Source of the DNA: an uncultured Porphyromonadaceae bacterium
GTDB lineage: Bacteria; Bacteroidota; Bacteroidia; Bacteroidales; Muribaculaceae
Assembly (NCBI GenBank): GCA_900551515.1
Contig: URWH01000112.1
Coordinates: 1-6,443 of the forward strand
Direction of reading: 5' to 3'
DNA length: 6,443 bases
Shown here: positions 1 through 5,450 of the stretch, piece by piece
Layout of the letters: each line of letters opens with the position of its first letter
How positions within the stretch are numbered: position 1 is the stretch's first letter
The notes under the pieces: generated by a model
What the model was told of the DNA's origin: nothing
The model's input: only the letters and a program-made list of their open reading frames with translations
Database searches by the model: none
Program-made: the position numbers and the translations under genes

Positions 1-360
1 GGTGAAGGTGATGAGTAGGTCGGCTGGCGGGGTGACGGATGTATCTGATGTGTCGGATGTGACGGATGTGACGGATGTGAGGGATGTGAGGGATGTGGCC
101 GGTGTGTTGGGGGTGTTGGATGTGGCTGTGGGTGGCGTGGGCGGGGTGAAAGGGTCGGGCTCGTCGAGGAGGTTGCAGGCGGTGATTTCTGGCATCAGGG
201 CGAGGGCTATGGAGGGGGCGGCGCCGCGGGCCAGACGGGCTATTGCGGGGCGGCGGTCGCGCGAGAGTGTCGCGAAGGCGGTGTCGCCGACGGCACGGCG
301 CATGGCTGCGAGTGCCAGTATGTTGTCGGTGAGGGCGTTGAGCGAGAGTGCGATTGTCAT
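1..360 (-). CDS. Partial protein of the phage module with Thr-Ser-rich repeat linker
   Basis: The frame is open from an ATG at 360 to the left edge (120 codons, no stop), so the C-terminus is missing. The start is chosen because its ATG overlaps the stop of the 149-aa gene in an ATGA, which suggests translational coupling. Residues 1-65 look like a folded helical domain (begins MTIALSLNALTDNILALAAM, then RDRRPAIARLARGAAP). Then comes a Pro/Thr stretch and a run of TSL, TSV and TSD triplets, encoded by 9-bp repeats. The low-complexity part looks like a flexible linker between this domain and something beyond the window. I do not recognise the family with certainty. Position beside portal and capsid genes suggests a structural or head-tail connector role, but that is inference only. 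Confidence 0.72.
   Translation of the reverse strand, partial: MTIALSLNALTDNILALAAMRRAVGDTAFATLSRDRRPAIARLARGAAPSIALALMPEITACNLLDEPDPFTPPTPPTATSNTPNTPATSLTSLTSVTSVTSDTSDTSVTPPADLLITFT
34..96 (-). repeat. 9-bp tandem repeat coding for Thr-Ser-x
   Basis: Seven consecutive 9-base units follow a plus-strand pattern close to GACGGATGT (34-42, 43-51, 52-60, 61-69, 70-78, 79-87, 88-96). Several neighbours are identical (61-69 and 70-78; 79-87 and 88-96). Weaker copies continue to about 123. On the minus strand each unit keeps the reading frame and codes for T-S-(L, V or D). Identical adjacent units suggest recent slippage, so copy number may vary between strains. Confidence 0.9.
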
Positions 361-806
361 TTTACGGGTGTGTTAAGGTTGATGGTTTGTTGTGATGAAC
401 GGGAGTTGCGGCTATGGATGGCCAGAGACTCCTGATAGATGCGCTGCGCTGTTGTGGGAGCGATGAAAAATGCAGGCGCACGGCCTTCGGTGAGCACGCG
501 CTGCAGCGCTTCGCCGACGCTCAGATTGTGGCGCTCACGGAGCCTTGCTACGGCTTTTTCGATAGTCTGCCACATATGCTCAGTGGAGCGTTCTTTGTAG
601 CGGCTGCGTAGCCCTGAGCGGCGCTCACGGAGCACTCGCAGCGCGTAGCCGTAGCTGACATAGTATTGCGGCGCCGGTTTCCGCAGGGTCAGCAGCATGA
701 GAGGTTTCACCGTGGGCTGTTCGTGGGCGTGCTCCTCGAGGGTGCGTCGCAGGCATCGGACAAAGTCGGCGTCGCGACGTGCTCTCATTGTTGAGTAGGT
801 GTTCAT
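357..806 (-). CDS. 149-aa protein with two copies of a small domain, possible DNA-binding protein
   Basis: This is the first gene of the second transcription unit, 55-60 bases downstream of a -7 element and following the portal terminator. The protein is basic and apparently all-helical, with no signal peptide or membrane segment. It contains an internal duplication: residues 35-61 align without gaps with residues 100-126, sharing the pattern A-P-x-(Y/F)-(Y/F)-(V/I)-x4-A-x-R-(V/I), and each copy is preceded by an amphipathic helix (about 13-28 and 78-93). It resembles, from memory, a family of hypothetical Bacteroidetes proteins with paired halves. The helix-turn-helix-like layout and basic charge could mean DNA binding, for example a regulator or packaging factor, but no catalytic motif is visible. 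Its TGA overlaps the ATG of the next gene (ATGA). Confidence 0.8.
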   Translation of the reverse strand: MNTYSTMRARRDADFVRCLRRTLEEHAHEQPTVKPLMLLTLRKPAPQYYVSYGYALRVLRERRSGLRSRYKERSTEHMWQTIEKAVARLRERHNLSVGEALQRVLTEGRAPAFFIAPTTAQRIYQESLAIHSRNSRSSQQTINLNTPVK

Positions 807-830
807 AGTGTGTGATGAGTGTGTGAGATT
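807..830 (-). promoter_or_regulatory. CA-rich leader without Shine-Dalgarno, 149-aa gene
   Basis: The 24 bases before the ATG at 806 contain repeated CACACA-type sequence (it ends CTCATCACACACT just before the ATG) and no purine-rich Shine-Dalgarno site. Lack of Shine-Dalgarno sites is usual in Bacteroidetes. The same CA-rich composition precedes two other genes of this window. Confidence 0.5.
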
Positions 831-866
831 AAGATAAAAAGGTAAAAGCGGAAAGAATTACAATGG

Positions 867-874
867 CAAAATTA
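867..874 (-). promoter_or_regulatory. Bacteroidetes-type -7 promoter element for the 149-aa gene unit
   Basis: The minus strand reads TAATTTTG, an exact match to the Bacteroidetes -7 consensus TAnnTTTG. A TTTG at 891-888 is only 13 bases upstream, shorter than the usual spacing of about 19-21, so the -33 element is not convincing. The position, just after the terminator and about 60 bases before the ATG at 806, supports a real promoter. The surrounding GTAATTTTGC is identical to that before the capsid operon. Confidence 0.55.
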
Positions 875-888
875 CAATTCATGTGGGC

Positions 889-935
889 AAAAATACAGCC
901 ACGGCGCGGTTAATAAAAGCAAACGCCGTGGCTGT
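889..935 (-). terminator. Intrinsic terminator after the portal gene
   Basis: A perfect 12-bp inverted repeat (ACAGCCACGGCG at 895-906 and CGCCGTGGCTGT at 924-935) surrounds a 17-base loop. In the minus-strand transcript the stem is followed by ATTTTT (894-889), a U-tract. It lies 17 bases after the portal stop codon and closes the operon that begins at 4546. Orientation is set by the U-tract; on the plus strand no T-run follows. Confidence 0.88.
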
Positions 936-952
936 CGGGACAAGGGAGTGAG

Positions 953-2338
953 TCAGACCTGCAGGGCAATCTCGTTGCGCTTGCCGCGGAACGTGTTGTA
1001 GGTGTCGAGCAGGTCGAGGAGAGCGATTGCGGCGGAGCGCATCTGCGAGTCGTAGAGGGCCGCCGAGGTCTGTGTGGGCGGCGTGCGTCCCTGGAGAGCG
1101 TCGCTCACGCCCGAAATCTGCTGGAAGAGGCTGAGCTGCGTTTCGAGCAGACGGTAGGCGCCGGAAAAGTCGCTGCCGGAGTGGACCTGATGGGGCTCGT
1201 GGGACGAATAGCCGGGGTTGTAGAATATCACCCCGTCGGGCGCCGACCAACACTGGGCCACGTCGGCGGCCGTCATGTTGTCGGGCATCTGGTCTTTGGG
1301 AAAGAGGAGTACGCCTTTGGCCGATGTGCGCATGATCTGGTCGACGAGGGTGATGAGATGGTTGATGCAACGCTGCTGGTCGAGGATATCTTCGACAAGG
1401 GAGTGGACCTCACCGTCGATGAGCGGGTAGAACTTCACGGCAAACGGGTGCATGCCGTGGCGATAAGGCGAGTCGTATTCGTCGATCAGGTCGCCGGCGG
1501 GGGTGTAGATGCGGCAGTGCCAGCGGAGCGTGGTGACGTGGCGCATCTCCATATCGTTGCCGTGCGTGGCGGCATCGGCGGCATCGGCGGTGAAGAAACG
1601 GGCATTGCGGCGATCATGGCAGCGCACGATGTTGCGCGAATCGGCCGTCCACACCTCGATGATGCGGCAGTGGCCTCCGCCGGCGCTGAAGAAGCGGAGT
1701 GCTGAAGCCGGGCACCCGACAGGCAGCCGATCGGCTGCCGAAGCGTTGTCGCTGCCGAAGGCCCGCTGCAGGGCCGCCATGCTCCCGGGAAGGGCGTTGC
1801 CGTAGCGCATCACGGCTTCACGATAACTCATGGAATGGAGCATGCCGATGAGCTCGATGTCGAGACCGCGGGGATCGCGGAAGCGATTGACGAAGAAATC
1901 GGCCGGGCTGACATTGTCGACCCACACGCCAGAGCCGGCCGTGCGTTTTTCGGCCGTGACGCGCTGGATGGCGCATCCCGAGATTAGGAATTCCTCCAGC
2001 ATGCGGCAGTCCATCTCGAGGAGGGCGTTACGGCGGATATCCTCGTCGGGGAGGCGGTTGTCGGCCGCCGGATCGTCGCCAGCGGCTATGCGAGAGCGGA
2101 AATTGCCGATGACGCATTTCACGAGCTGGCGTATGAGATTGTTGGTGAGCGGATGCTGGCCGTTGGACAGGGCCTGGTTGTATTCCGAAATGCATCGGCC
2201 GCTGTCAAATTCGATGGTGTCCTCCCACTGGCGGCCGTAGGTGTATCGTTTGTATCGCTCGCGGCGGCTGCGCAGGCCGTCGCAGGCCTGCCAGGCTTCG
2301 AGTGCGAGGGTGAAAGGCGATGGTGAGTGAGGTGTCAT
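953..2338 (-). CDS. Phage portal protein
   Basis: The portal is the ring at the capsid vertex through which DNA is packaged and ejected. The 461-aa product resembles the P22-like portal proteins of Bacteroidetes phages and prophages. Recognisable parts are an N-terminal RRxRYKRYTYGRQW segment (25-38), NGQHPLTNNLIRQLVK (59-74), a long helix starting DQQRCINHLI (320-329), then TSAKGVLLFP (338-347) and ISGVSDALQGR (408-418) followed by a Thr/Ser-rich turn and a long helix. This LFP...GVxxALQGR arrangement is what I know from this family. The start at 2338 is chosen because its ATG overlaps the stop of the preceding gene (ATGA); the frame stays open to 2773, but that part is the antisense of nothing and only a shifted reading of the 178-aa gene. 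The C-terminus ends soon after the long helix, so a large barrel or wing seems absent. A terminator follows. Confidence 0.87.
   Translation of the reverse strand: MTPHSPSPFTLALEAWQACDGLRSRRERYKRYTYGRQWEDTIEFDSGRCISEYNQALSNGQHPLTNNLIRQLVKCVIGNFRSRIAAGDDPAADNRLPDEDIRRNALLEMDCRMLEEFLISGCAIQRVTAEKRTAGSGVWVDNVSPADFFVNRFRDPRGLDIELIGMLHSMSYREAVMRYGNALPGSMAALQRAFGSDNASAADRLPVGCPASALRFFSAGGGHCRIIEVWTADSRNIVRCHDRRNARFFTADAADAATHGNDMEMRHVTTLRWHCRIYTPAGDLIDEYDSPYRHGMHPFAVKFYPLIDGEVHSLVEDILDQQRCINHLITLVDQIMRTSAKGVLLFPKDQMPDNMTAADVAQCWSAPDGVIFYNPGYSSHEPHQVHSGSDFSGAYRLLETQLSLFQQISGVSDALQGRTPPTQTSAALYDSQMRSAAIALLDLLDTYNTFRGKRNEIALQV
1722..1739. repeat. 18-bp perfect palindrome inside the portal gene
   Basis: GGCAGCCGATCGGCTGCC is its own reverse complement with no spacer. 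It encodes part of an Ala-Ala-Asp-Arg-Leu-Pro stretch in the portal protein. It may be chance in GC-rich coding DNA; a dimeric protein site or cruciform is possible but nothing else supports it. Confidence 0.6.
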
Positions 2339-2871
2339 TGGATGCTGAACATTGCTTCGGTGAGTAGATAGGTGCCTTCTGGTGGCTGCACTACGGCCAT
2401 AAGCGAGCTGAGGCGTGCTACGCCGCGTGGAGGCGTGTAGAGCATCAGACGGCCGTCGGGATGGATCACGGCCACCGGAGCGGCCGCCGTGCCGCGTGCG
2501 AAGGGGTTGGCCTGGGCAAGCGCTTCGGCCGAAGAGGCATCGGTGATCACGGCGGCAGGACGCTGCCATCCCTCCATAGTCACCGACGCTACGCGCAGCG
2601 TGCCCTCGGGGAGAACGACCATGCCGGCACCGTCGGCCGTCAGGCTCATGCTTACCAGCGGCGCTATGTCGGTGAGCGGCAGCATTTCGAGCGGCGCCGT
2701 CAGCAGCACGCGGGCATACCATGCGTCGATCTGCTGCAGCAGCAGTGCGTCGAGGTCGATGCCGTCGCAGCACGTGATGTCGGCATCGCCGTGCAGCGGT
2801 TCGAAAAGCCCCGAAAGCTTCCGCCGGGCTATAAGCTGCCCGGCGGAAAGGGTGATCACTCGATGTCCCAT
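2335..2871 (-). CDS. Unknown 178-aa phage module protein between capsid and portal
   Basis: I do not recognise a named family. The ATG at 2871 lies inside the last codons of the capsid gene (16-base overlap) and the TGA overlaps the portal ATG (ATGA), so it is translationally coupled on both sides. This double overlap decides the start; the open frame further upstream to 3060 is out-of-frame capsid sequence. The product has no signal peptide or membrane segment. A helical segment with DLDALLLQQIDAWYARVLL (39-57) is followed by a strand-rich part with GWQRPAAVI (101-109), NPFARGT (122-128) and PVAVIHPDGRLMLY (132-145). The pattern resembles, from memory only, hypothetical proteins that accompany such portals in Bacteroidetes. 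Position suggests a head completion or connector protein; this is inference. Confidence 0.8.
   Translation of the reverse strand: MGHRVITLSAGQLIARRKLSGLFEPLHGDADITCCDGIDLDALLLQQIDAWYARVLLTAPLEMLPLTDIAPLVSMSLTADGAGMVVLPEGTLRVASVTMEGWQRPAAVITDASSAEALAQANPFARGTAAAPVAVIHPDGRLMLYTPPRGVARLSSLMAVVQPPEGTYLLTEAMFSIQ
2819..2848 (-). promoter_or_regulatory. GC-rich hairpin just downstream of the capsid stop codon
   Basis: A perfect 11-bp inverted repeat (TTCCGCCGGGC at 2819-2829, GCCCGGCGGAA at 2838-2848) with an 8-base loop starts 8 bases after the capsid TGA and lies in codons 8-18 of the 178-aa gene. No strong U-tract follows on the minus strand (GCTTTCGGGGCTTTTC). It could act as a partial terminator, or as a 3' stabiliser after processing, giving more capsid than portal message. 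The structure is seen; the function is inferred. Confidence 0.6.
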
Positions 2872-4145
2872 GAACCGATGATTCTCATGTGCGACTTCGG
2901 GTGGCGGAGCACAAGGCAGCTGGCCTCGGTGGCCACGAGCGCGTCGGTGTTGCGGACCCCCGACTTCTTCAGGTCGAGATGGTCGACGCGGAAGGGCAGG
3001 TGGGTGTATTTGGTCATGTACTGCGGATCGATGATCATGCCGTCCATGCCGTGGCCGCACTGGTCGAACACCTCGCTGTGGATCACGTAGAGCGTGCCGA
3101 ACTTCGAGCGGATTTCGTTGAAATCGATGCCCCAGCGGGTCACCGTGTCGCCGGCAAGGATGGTTCGCTGCGCGTCGAGCTTGTTGATGGCGAGGATGAG
3201 CTCGGAGCCGGCCACCAGAATCTTGCGGGTCGAGCCGGCGGCGTTGCCGGTGAAAGCCACTTTCATCATTTCGATGAGTTCCTTTTCCGAAAGGTTGCTG
3301 AGGTTCAGGTCATATTCCGCGCCGGCCTGATTCCAGATGCCGCGGGTGAACAGCACTTCGTCATGCTTCACCGGGTCGGTGAGACGCGCCATGGAGCCGA
3401 AGAGGAAGCTTTTCTCCATGCCCAGACGCATGTCCATGATGGCCACCTCTTCCTGATCGGAGAAAGTCCAGCCCACTTCTTTGGCCGACAGACGCATGAA
3501 TGTCGACTGCTCGACCTGTGTCTTGAAGATCTGGCAGTAGTTGCGAGCCTTCTCGGGGAGGGCTTCAAACTGAGCGGTCTGCACGTCGAGCTCGGCGGCG
3601 GCGCGCCCCATGCGCACGATTTTGGCGCCGGCTTCGATGGAGGGGATCTCGTCGGTCATCGAGATGTTGAGCGCGGTGACTTTGAGGCCGCCGGTGGTGC
3701 CGGTGATGCGCTCGTTGACGTAGAAGATCACCGATTCCTTGCTGCCGTCGGATTTCCCGACGGAAATTTCGGGCAGGATGAGCGTTTCGGAGGGGGCGAA
3801 GAGGCGGTCGTCGGCCGTGTGTATCACGAACATCTGCTGGCCTTCGGGTGTGGAGCCTTCGGGCGCTGTCTCGGGCGCGGCACTGAGAGTTGAGGCGCCG
3901 GGGCGGGTGTCGACGGAGTAGTATTCCACGATCATCGATGAGGCGGAGCGGGCGCCCACCATGCGCGAGATCTGGTCGACGGGTGTGGCCATGGGGCGGA
4001 TGCGCACCACGCGGCTGTCGACGTCGCTCACCAGCAGGTCGGGCGAGGCTTCGCGGGCAGCGGGTGTGGTCAGCGGGCCGTCGACCACGTGATGTCCGCC
4101 GTTTGTTCCGTTGATGATTGCAGTGTTGATGTTTTCTGATTCCAT
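2856..4145 (-). CDS. Major capsid protein, SU10/DUF5309-like, HK97 fold
   Basis: The 429-aa product builds the phage shell. It resembles the SU10-type major capsid family (formerly DUF5309). Residues 1-35 are poorly structured. TPVDQISRMVGARSASSMIVEY (in parts, 54-75) matches the place where this family has its first core helix and strand. RNYCQIF (201-207) followed by a VEQS (211-214) is the most typical motif, then DMRLGMEKSFLFG (238-250). NEIRSKFGTLYVIHSEVF (343-360) and the tail with SGVRNTDALVATEASCLVLR (395-414) fit the P-domain and C-terminal strands. No N-terminal protease-like domain is present. It follows the 115-aa gene by 53 bases and overlaps the 178-aa gene by 16. Family membership is by memory of motifs, so the exact Pfam name is less certain than the capsid role. 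Confidence 0.88.
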   Translation of the reverse strand: MESENINTAIINGTNGGHHVVDGPLTTPAAREASPDLLVSDVDSRVVRIRPMATPVDQISRMVGARSASSMIVEYYSVDTRPGASTLSAAPETAPEGSTPEGQQMFVIHTADDRLFAPSETLILPEISVGKSDGSKESVIFYVNERITGTTGGLKVTALNISMTDEIPSIEAGAKIVRMGRAAAELDVQTAQFEALPEKARNYCQIFKTQVEQSTFMRLSAKEVGWTFSDQEEVAIMDMRLGMEKSFLFGSMARLTDPVKHDEVLFTRGIWNQAGAEYDLNLSNLSEKELIEMMKVAFTGNAAGSTRKILVAGSELILAINKLDAQRTILAGDTVTRWGIDFNEIRSKFGTLYVIHSEVFDQCGHGMDGMIIDPQYMTKYTHLPFRVDHLDLKKSGVRNTDALVATEASCLVLRHPKSHMRIIGSWDIE

Positions 4146-4170
4146 AGGTGTGTTTGTTTTGTGTGTTGGT
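4146..4170 (-). promoter_or_regulatory. CA-rich leader without Shine-Dalgarno, capsid gene
   Basis: Just before the capsid ATG the minus strand reads AACAAACACACCT and, further up, ACCAACACACAA. There is no Shine-Dalgarno motif. An open, unstructured CA-rich leader fits strong translation of a capsid protein in a Bacteroidetes host. Two other genes here have similar leaders. Confidence 0.5.
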
Positions 4171-4198
4171 TAATAAAAAGGGTTGAGGGTGATGGCGT

Positions 4199-4546
4199 TT
4201 AGTCCCATACGCCGGGACGGATGCCGGTGAGGAAGCCGGAGGCGAGGCTGTCGGCCTCGTCGGCTGTCGGTTGCTGCCCGGCATTGCGGCGTCGGGCGAG
4301 ATCGTCGAAAAGGGCCGGACCGTTCATCTGCCGCTCGATGGCTTCGTTGATGCCGCGACGGTAGCCGCGTTCTTCGGCTTCGGCCACGAGAGCGTCGACA
4401 TCGATGGCCGGAGCCGGCTCGGGCGTGGGTTCTTCAGCGGGTGTTTCGGCAGGCGATTCTTCGGCAGCGGGGCCCGGGGTCTCTTCAGCCTCGGCCGGGG
4501 CGGTTACGGATTGCTCTTCTGTAGCGTCGGTTTGATTTTCTTCCAT
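4199..4546 (-). CDS. Acidic 115-aa protein, likely head scaffold or capsid assembly factor
   Basis: This is the first gene of the capsid operon. Residues 1-48 are almost only Glu, Ala, Pro and Thr and are surely disordered. A helix follows (about 49-75, with VDALVAEAEERGYRRGINEAI) and then a short tail ending FLTGIRPGVWD. The acidic coiled or disordered N-terminus, small size and position directly before the capsid gene match phage scaffolding proteins in general; the C-terminal helix and tail would be the capsid-binding part. No sequence family is recognised with confidence. Scaffolds may also be decoration proteins or chaperones, so the role is inferred. The start at 4546 is the first ATG after the promoter and no other in-frame ATG lies near. 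Confidence 0.8.
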   Translation of the reverse strand: MEENQTDATEEQSVTAPAEAEETPGPAAEESPAETPAEEPTPEPAPAIDVDALVAEAEERGYRRGINEAIERQMNGPALFDDLARRRNAGQQPTADEADSLASGFLTGIRPGVWD

Positions 4547-4605
4547 AGTTCAGAGGGGATAAAGGTTGTGATTATGACGATGCCGGCCGTAACTGACCGA
4601 CGATG

Positions 4606-4613
4606 CAAAATTA
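4606..4613 (-). promoter_or_regulatory. Bacteroidetes-type -7 promoter element for the capsid operon
   Basis: The minus strand reads TAATTTTG, matching TAnnTTTG exactly. Expected transcription start is around 4600, giving a leader of roughly 55 bases before the ATG at 4546. No good TTTG -33 element sits at the usual 19-21 base spacing. The 10-base context GTAATTTTGC is identical to that of the promoter at 867-874. Confidence 0.6.
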
Positions 4614-4670
4614 CGGCTTCGCCATCGGCTCGATGTGCGAATTTGTCGCTATCACCAAAAAAATCTTTCT

Positions 4671-4678
4671 TAACTTTG
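4671..4678 (+). promoter_or_regulatory. Bacteroidetes-type -7 promoter element for birA
   Basis: TAACTTTG matches TAnnTTTG exactly and ends only 4 bases before the birA ATG. A TTTG at 4642-4645 is 25 bases upstream, longer than usual, so the -33 element is weak. If this is the promoter, transcription would start at or next to the ATG, giving a leaderless or nearly leaderless message. Confidence 0.6.
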
Positions 4679-4682
4679 TAGC

Positions 4683-5444
4683 ATGGAAGAATATGAAATC
4701 ATAATGCTTGAGCAGACCGATTCGACGAGCAGCTACGTGGCCCGCAATACCGGCTCGCTGCGCCACGGCGCCGTGGTGGCCGCCGTAAGCCAGACGGAAG
4801 GGCGCGGCCAGCGGGGCAACTCCTGGGAGGCGTCGCCGGGGCTGAACGTGACCATGTCGATGCTGCTGCGGCCCGGATCGCTGCCGGTGGCCCGCTCCTT
4901 CGGGCTGTCGGAAGCTGTGGCTCTCGCCGTGTGCGACACTGTCGCCGACACCACCGTCGGAGAGATCGCAGCCGTGATAAAATGGCCTAACGACATATAT
5001 GTCGGCGACCGCAAGATTGCCGGCATACTGATTGAAAATGCGCTCAACGGCTCGATGGTGGGCCGCTCGATAGTGGGTATAGGGCTGAATGTCAACCAGC
5101 CGCAGTTTGTCAGCGACGCCCCCAACCCCGTGTCGCTCCGGCAACTCACCGGCCGCGACTATTCTGTGAGCGACGTGCTCGAGACACTTGCTGCAAACGT
5201 AATGCGCCGGCTCCGGCAGCTCGAGGCCGCCGGTGCCGGCGCATTGCACACTGAATATATGAGCCGCTTATGGCGCGGCGAGGGGATGCACCCGTTTGTC
5301 GAAACGGCAACGGGCGAGCGTTTTGAGGCGTCGGTCCACGGGGTGGCGCCCACAGGTCATATCACCCTGCTCACGGCCTCAGGCGCCCTGCGCACCTATG
5401 CTTTTAAGGAGGTGGCGTGGCCCCTTGAGGCCACATCACGATGA
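4683..5444 (+). CDS. birA: Biotin-[acetyl-CoA-carboxylase] ligase, no DNA-binding domain
   Basis: The enzyme uses ATP to activate biotin to biotinyl-5'-AMP and attaches it to a lysine of biotin carboxyl carrier proteins in the cytoplasm. The 253-aa product carries the family motifs in order: TDST (12-15), the biotin and adenylate loop GRGQRG (40-45) with W48, KWPND (100-104), RKIAGIL with Lys111 (110-116) and GIGLNVN (132-138). A C-terminal SH3-like domain follows (about 205-253). There is no N-terminal helix-turn-helix, so it is a monofunctional ligase and not a repressor like the E. coli protein. The first ATG (4683) is chosen because residues 5-9 form the first strand of the domain; Met8 (4704) is a possible alternative. 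It is divergent from the capsid operon (136 bases between starts) and converges on the next gene with only 6 bases between stops. It is a host housekeeping gene. Confidence 0.96.
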   Translation: MEEYEIIMLEQTDSTSSYVARNTGSLRHGAVVAAVSQTEGRGQRGNSWEASPGLNVTMSMLLRPGSLPVARSFGLSEAVALAVCDTVADTTVGEIAAVIKWPNDIYVGDRKIAGILIENALNGSMVGRSIVGIGLNVNQPQFVSDAPNPVSLRQLTGRDYSVSDVLETLAANVMRRLRQLEAAGAGALHTEYMSRLWRGEGMHPFVETATGERFEASVHGVAPTGHITLLTASGALRTYAFKEVAWPLEATSR

Positions 5445-5450
5445 ACCCTG

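Noticed and set aside
2..376. Plus-strand open frame with Asp-Val repeats.
   Set aside because: It is the antisense of the 9-bp repeat. The minus-strand frame is open to the edge and couples to its neighbour through an ATGA overlap, so the minus strand is the coding one.
1568..1585. Two copies of GGCGGCATC in the portal gene.
   Set aside because: Only two units, explained by an Ala-Asp-Ala coding stretch; not a meaningful repeat.
1181..1705. A 174-aa plus-strand open frame.
   Set aside because: It is antisense to the portal gene and has no family resemblance.
2339..2773. N-terminal extension of the portal frame.
   Set aside because: It covers the 178-aa gene in another frame, is rich in Arg, His and Ala, and the ATG at 2338 with ATGA overlap is a better start.
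2872..3060. N-terminal extension of the 178-aa frame.
   Set aside because: It lies entirely in capsid coding sequence and has the Arg/Pro/His-rich look of an out-of-frame reading.
2889..3893. A 334-aa plus-strand open frame.
   Set aside because: It is antisense to the capsid gene, rich in His, Gly and Val without motifs, and has no promoter; long antisense frames are common in GC-rich genes.
4547..4682. Possible attachment site or tRNA at the edge of the phage module.
   Set aside because: The stretch holds two divergent promoters, and I saw no tRNA-like fold or matching direct repeat inside the window.
5417..5434. Hairpin GTGGCC / GGCCAC near the birA stop, possible bidirectional terminator.
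   Set aside because: The stem is only 6 bp, lies in coding sequence and no T-run follows on either strand.
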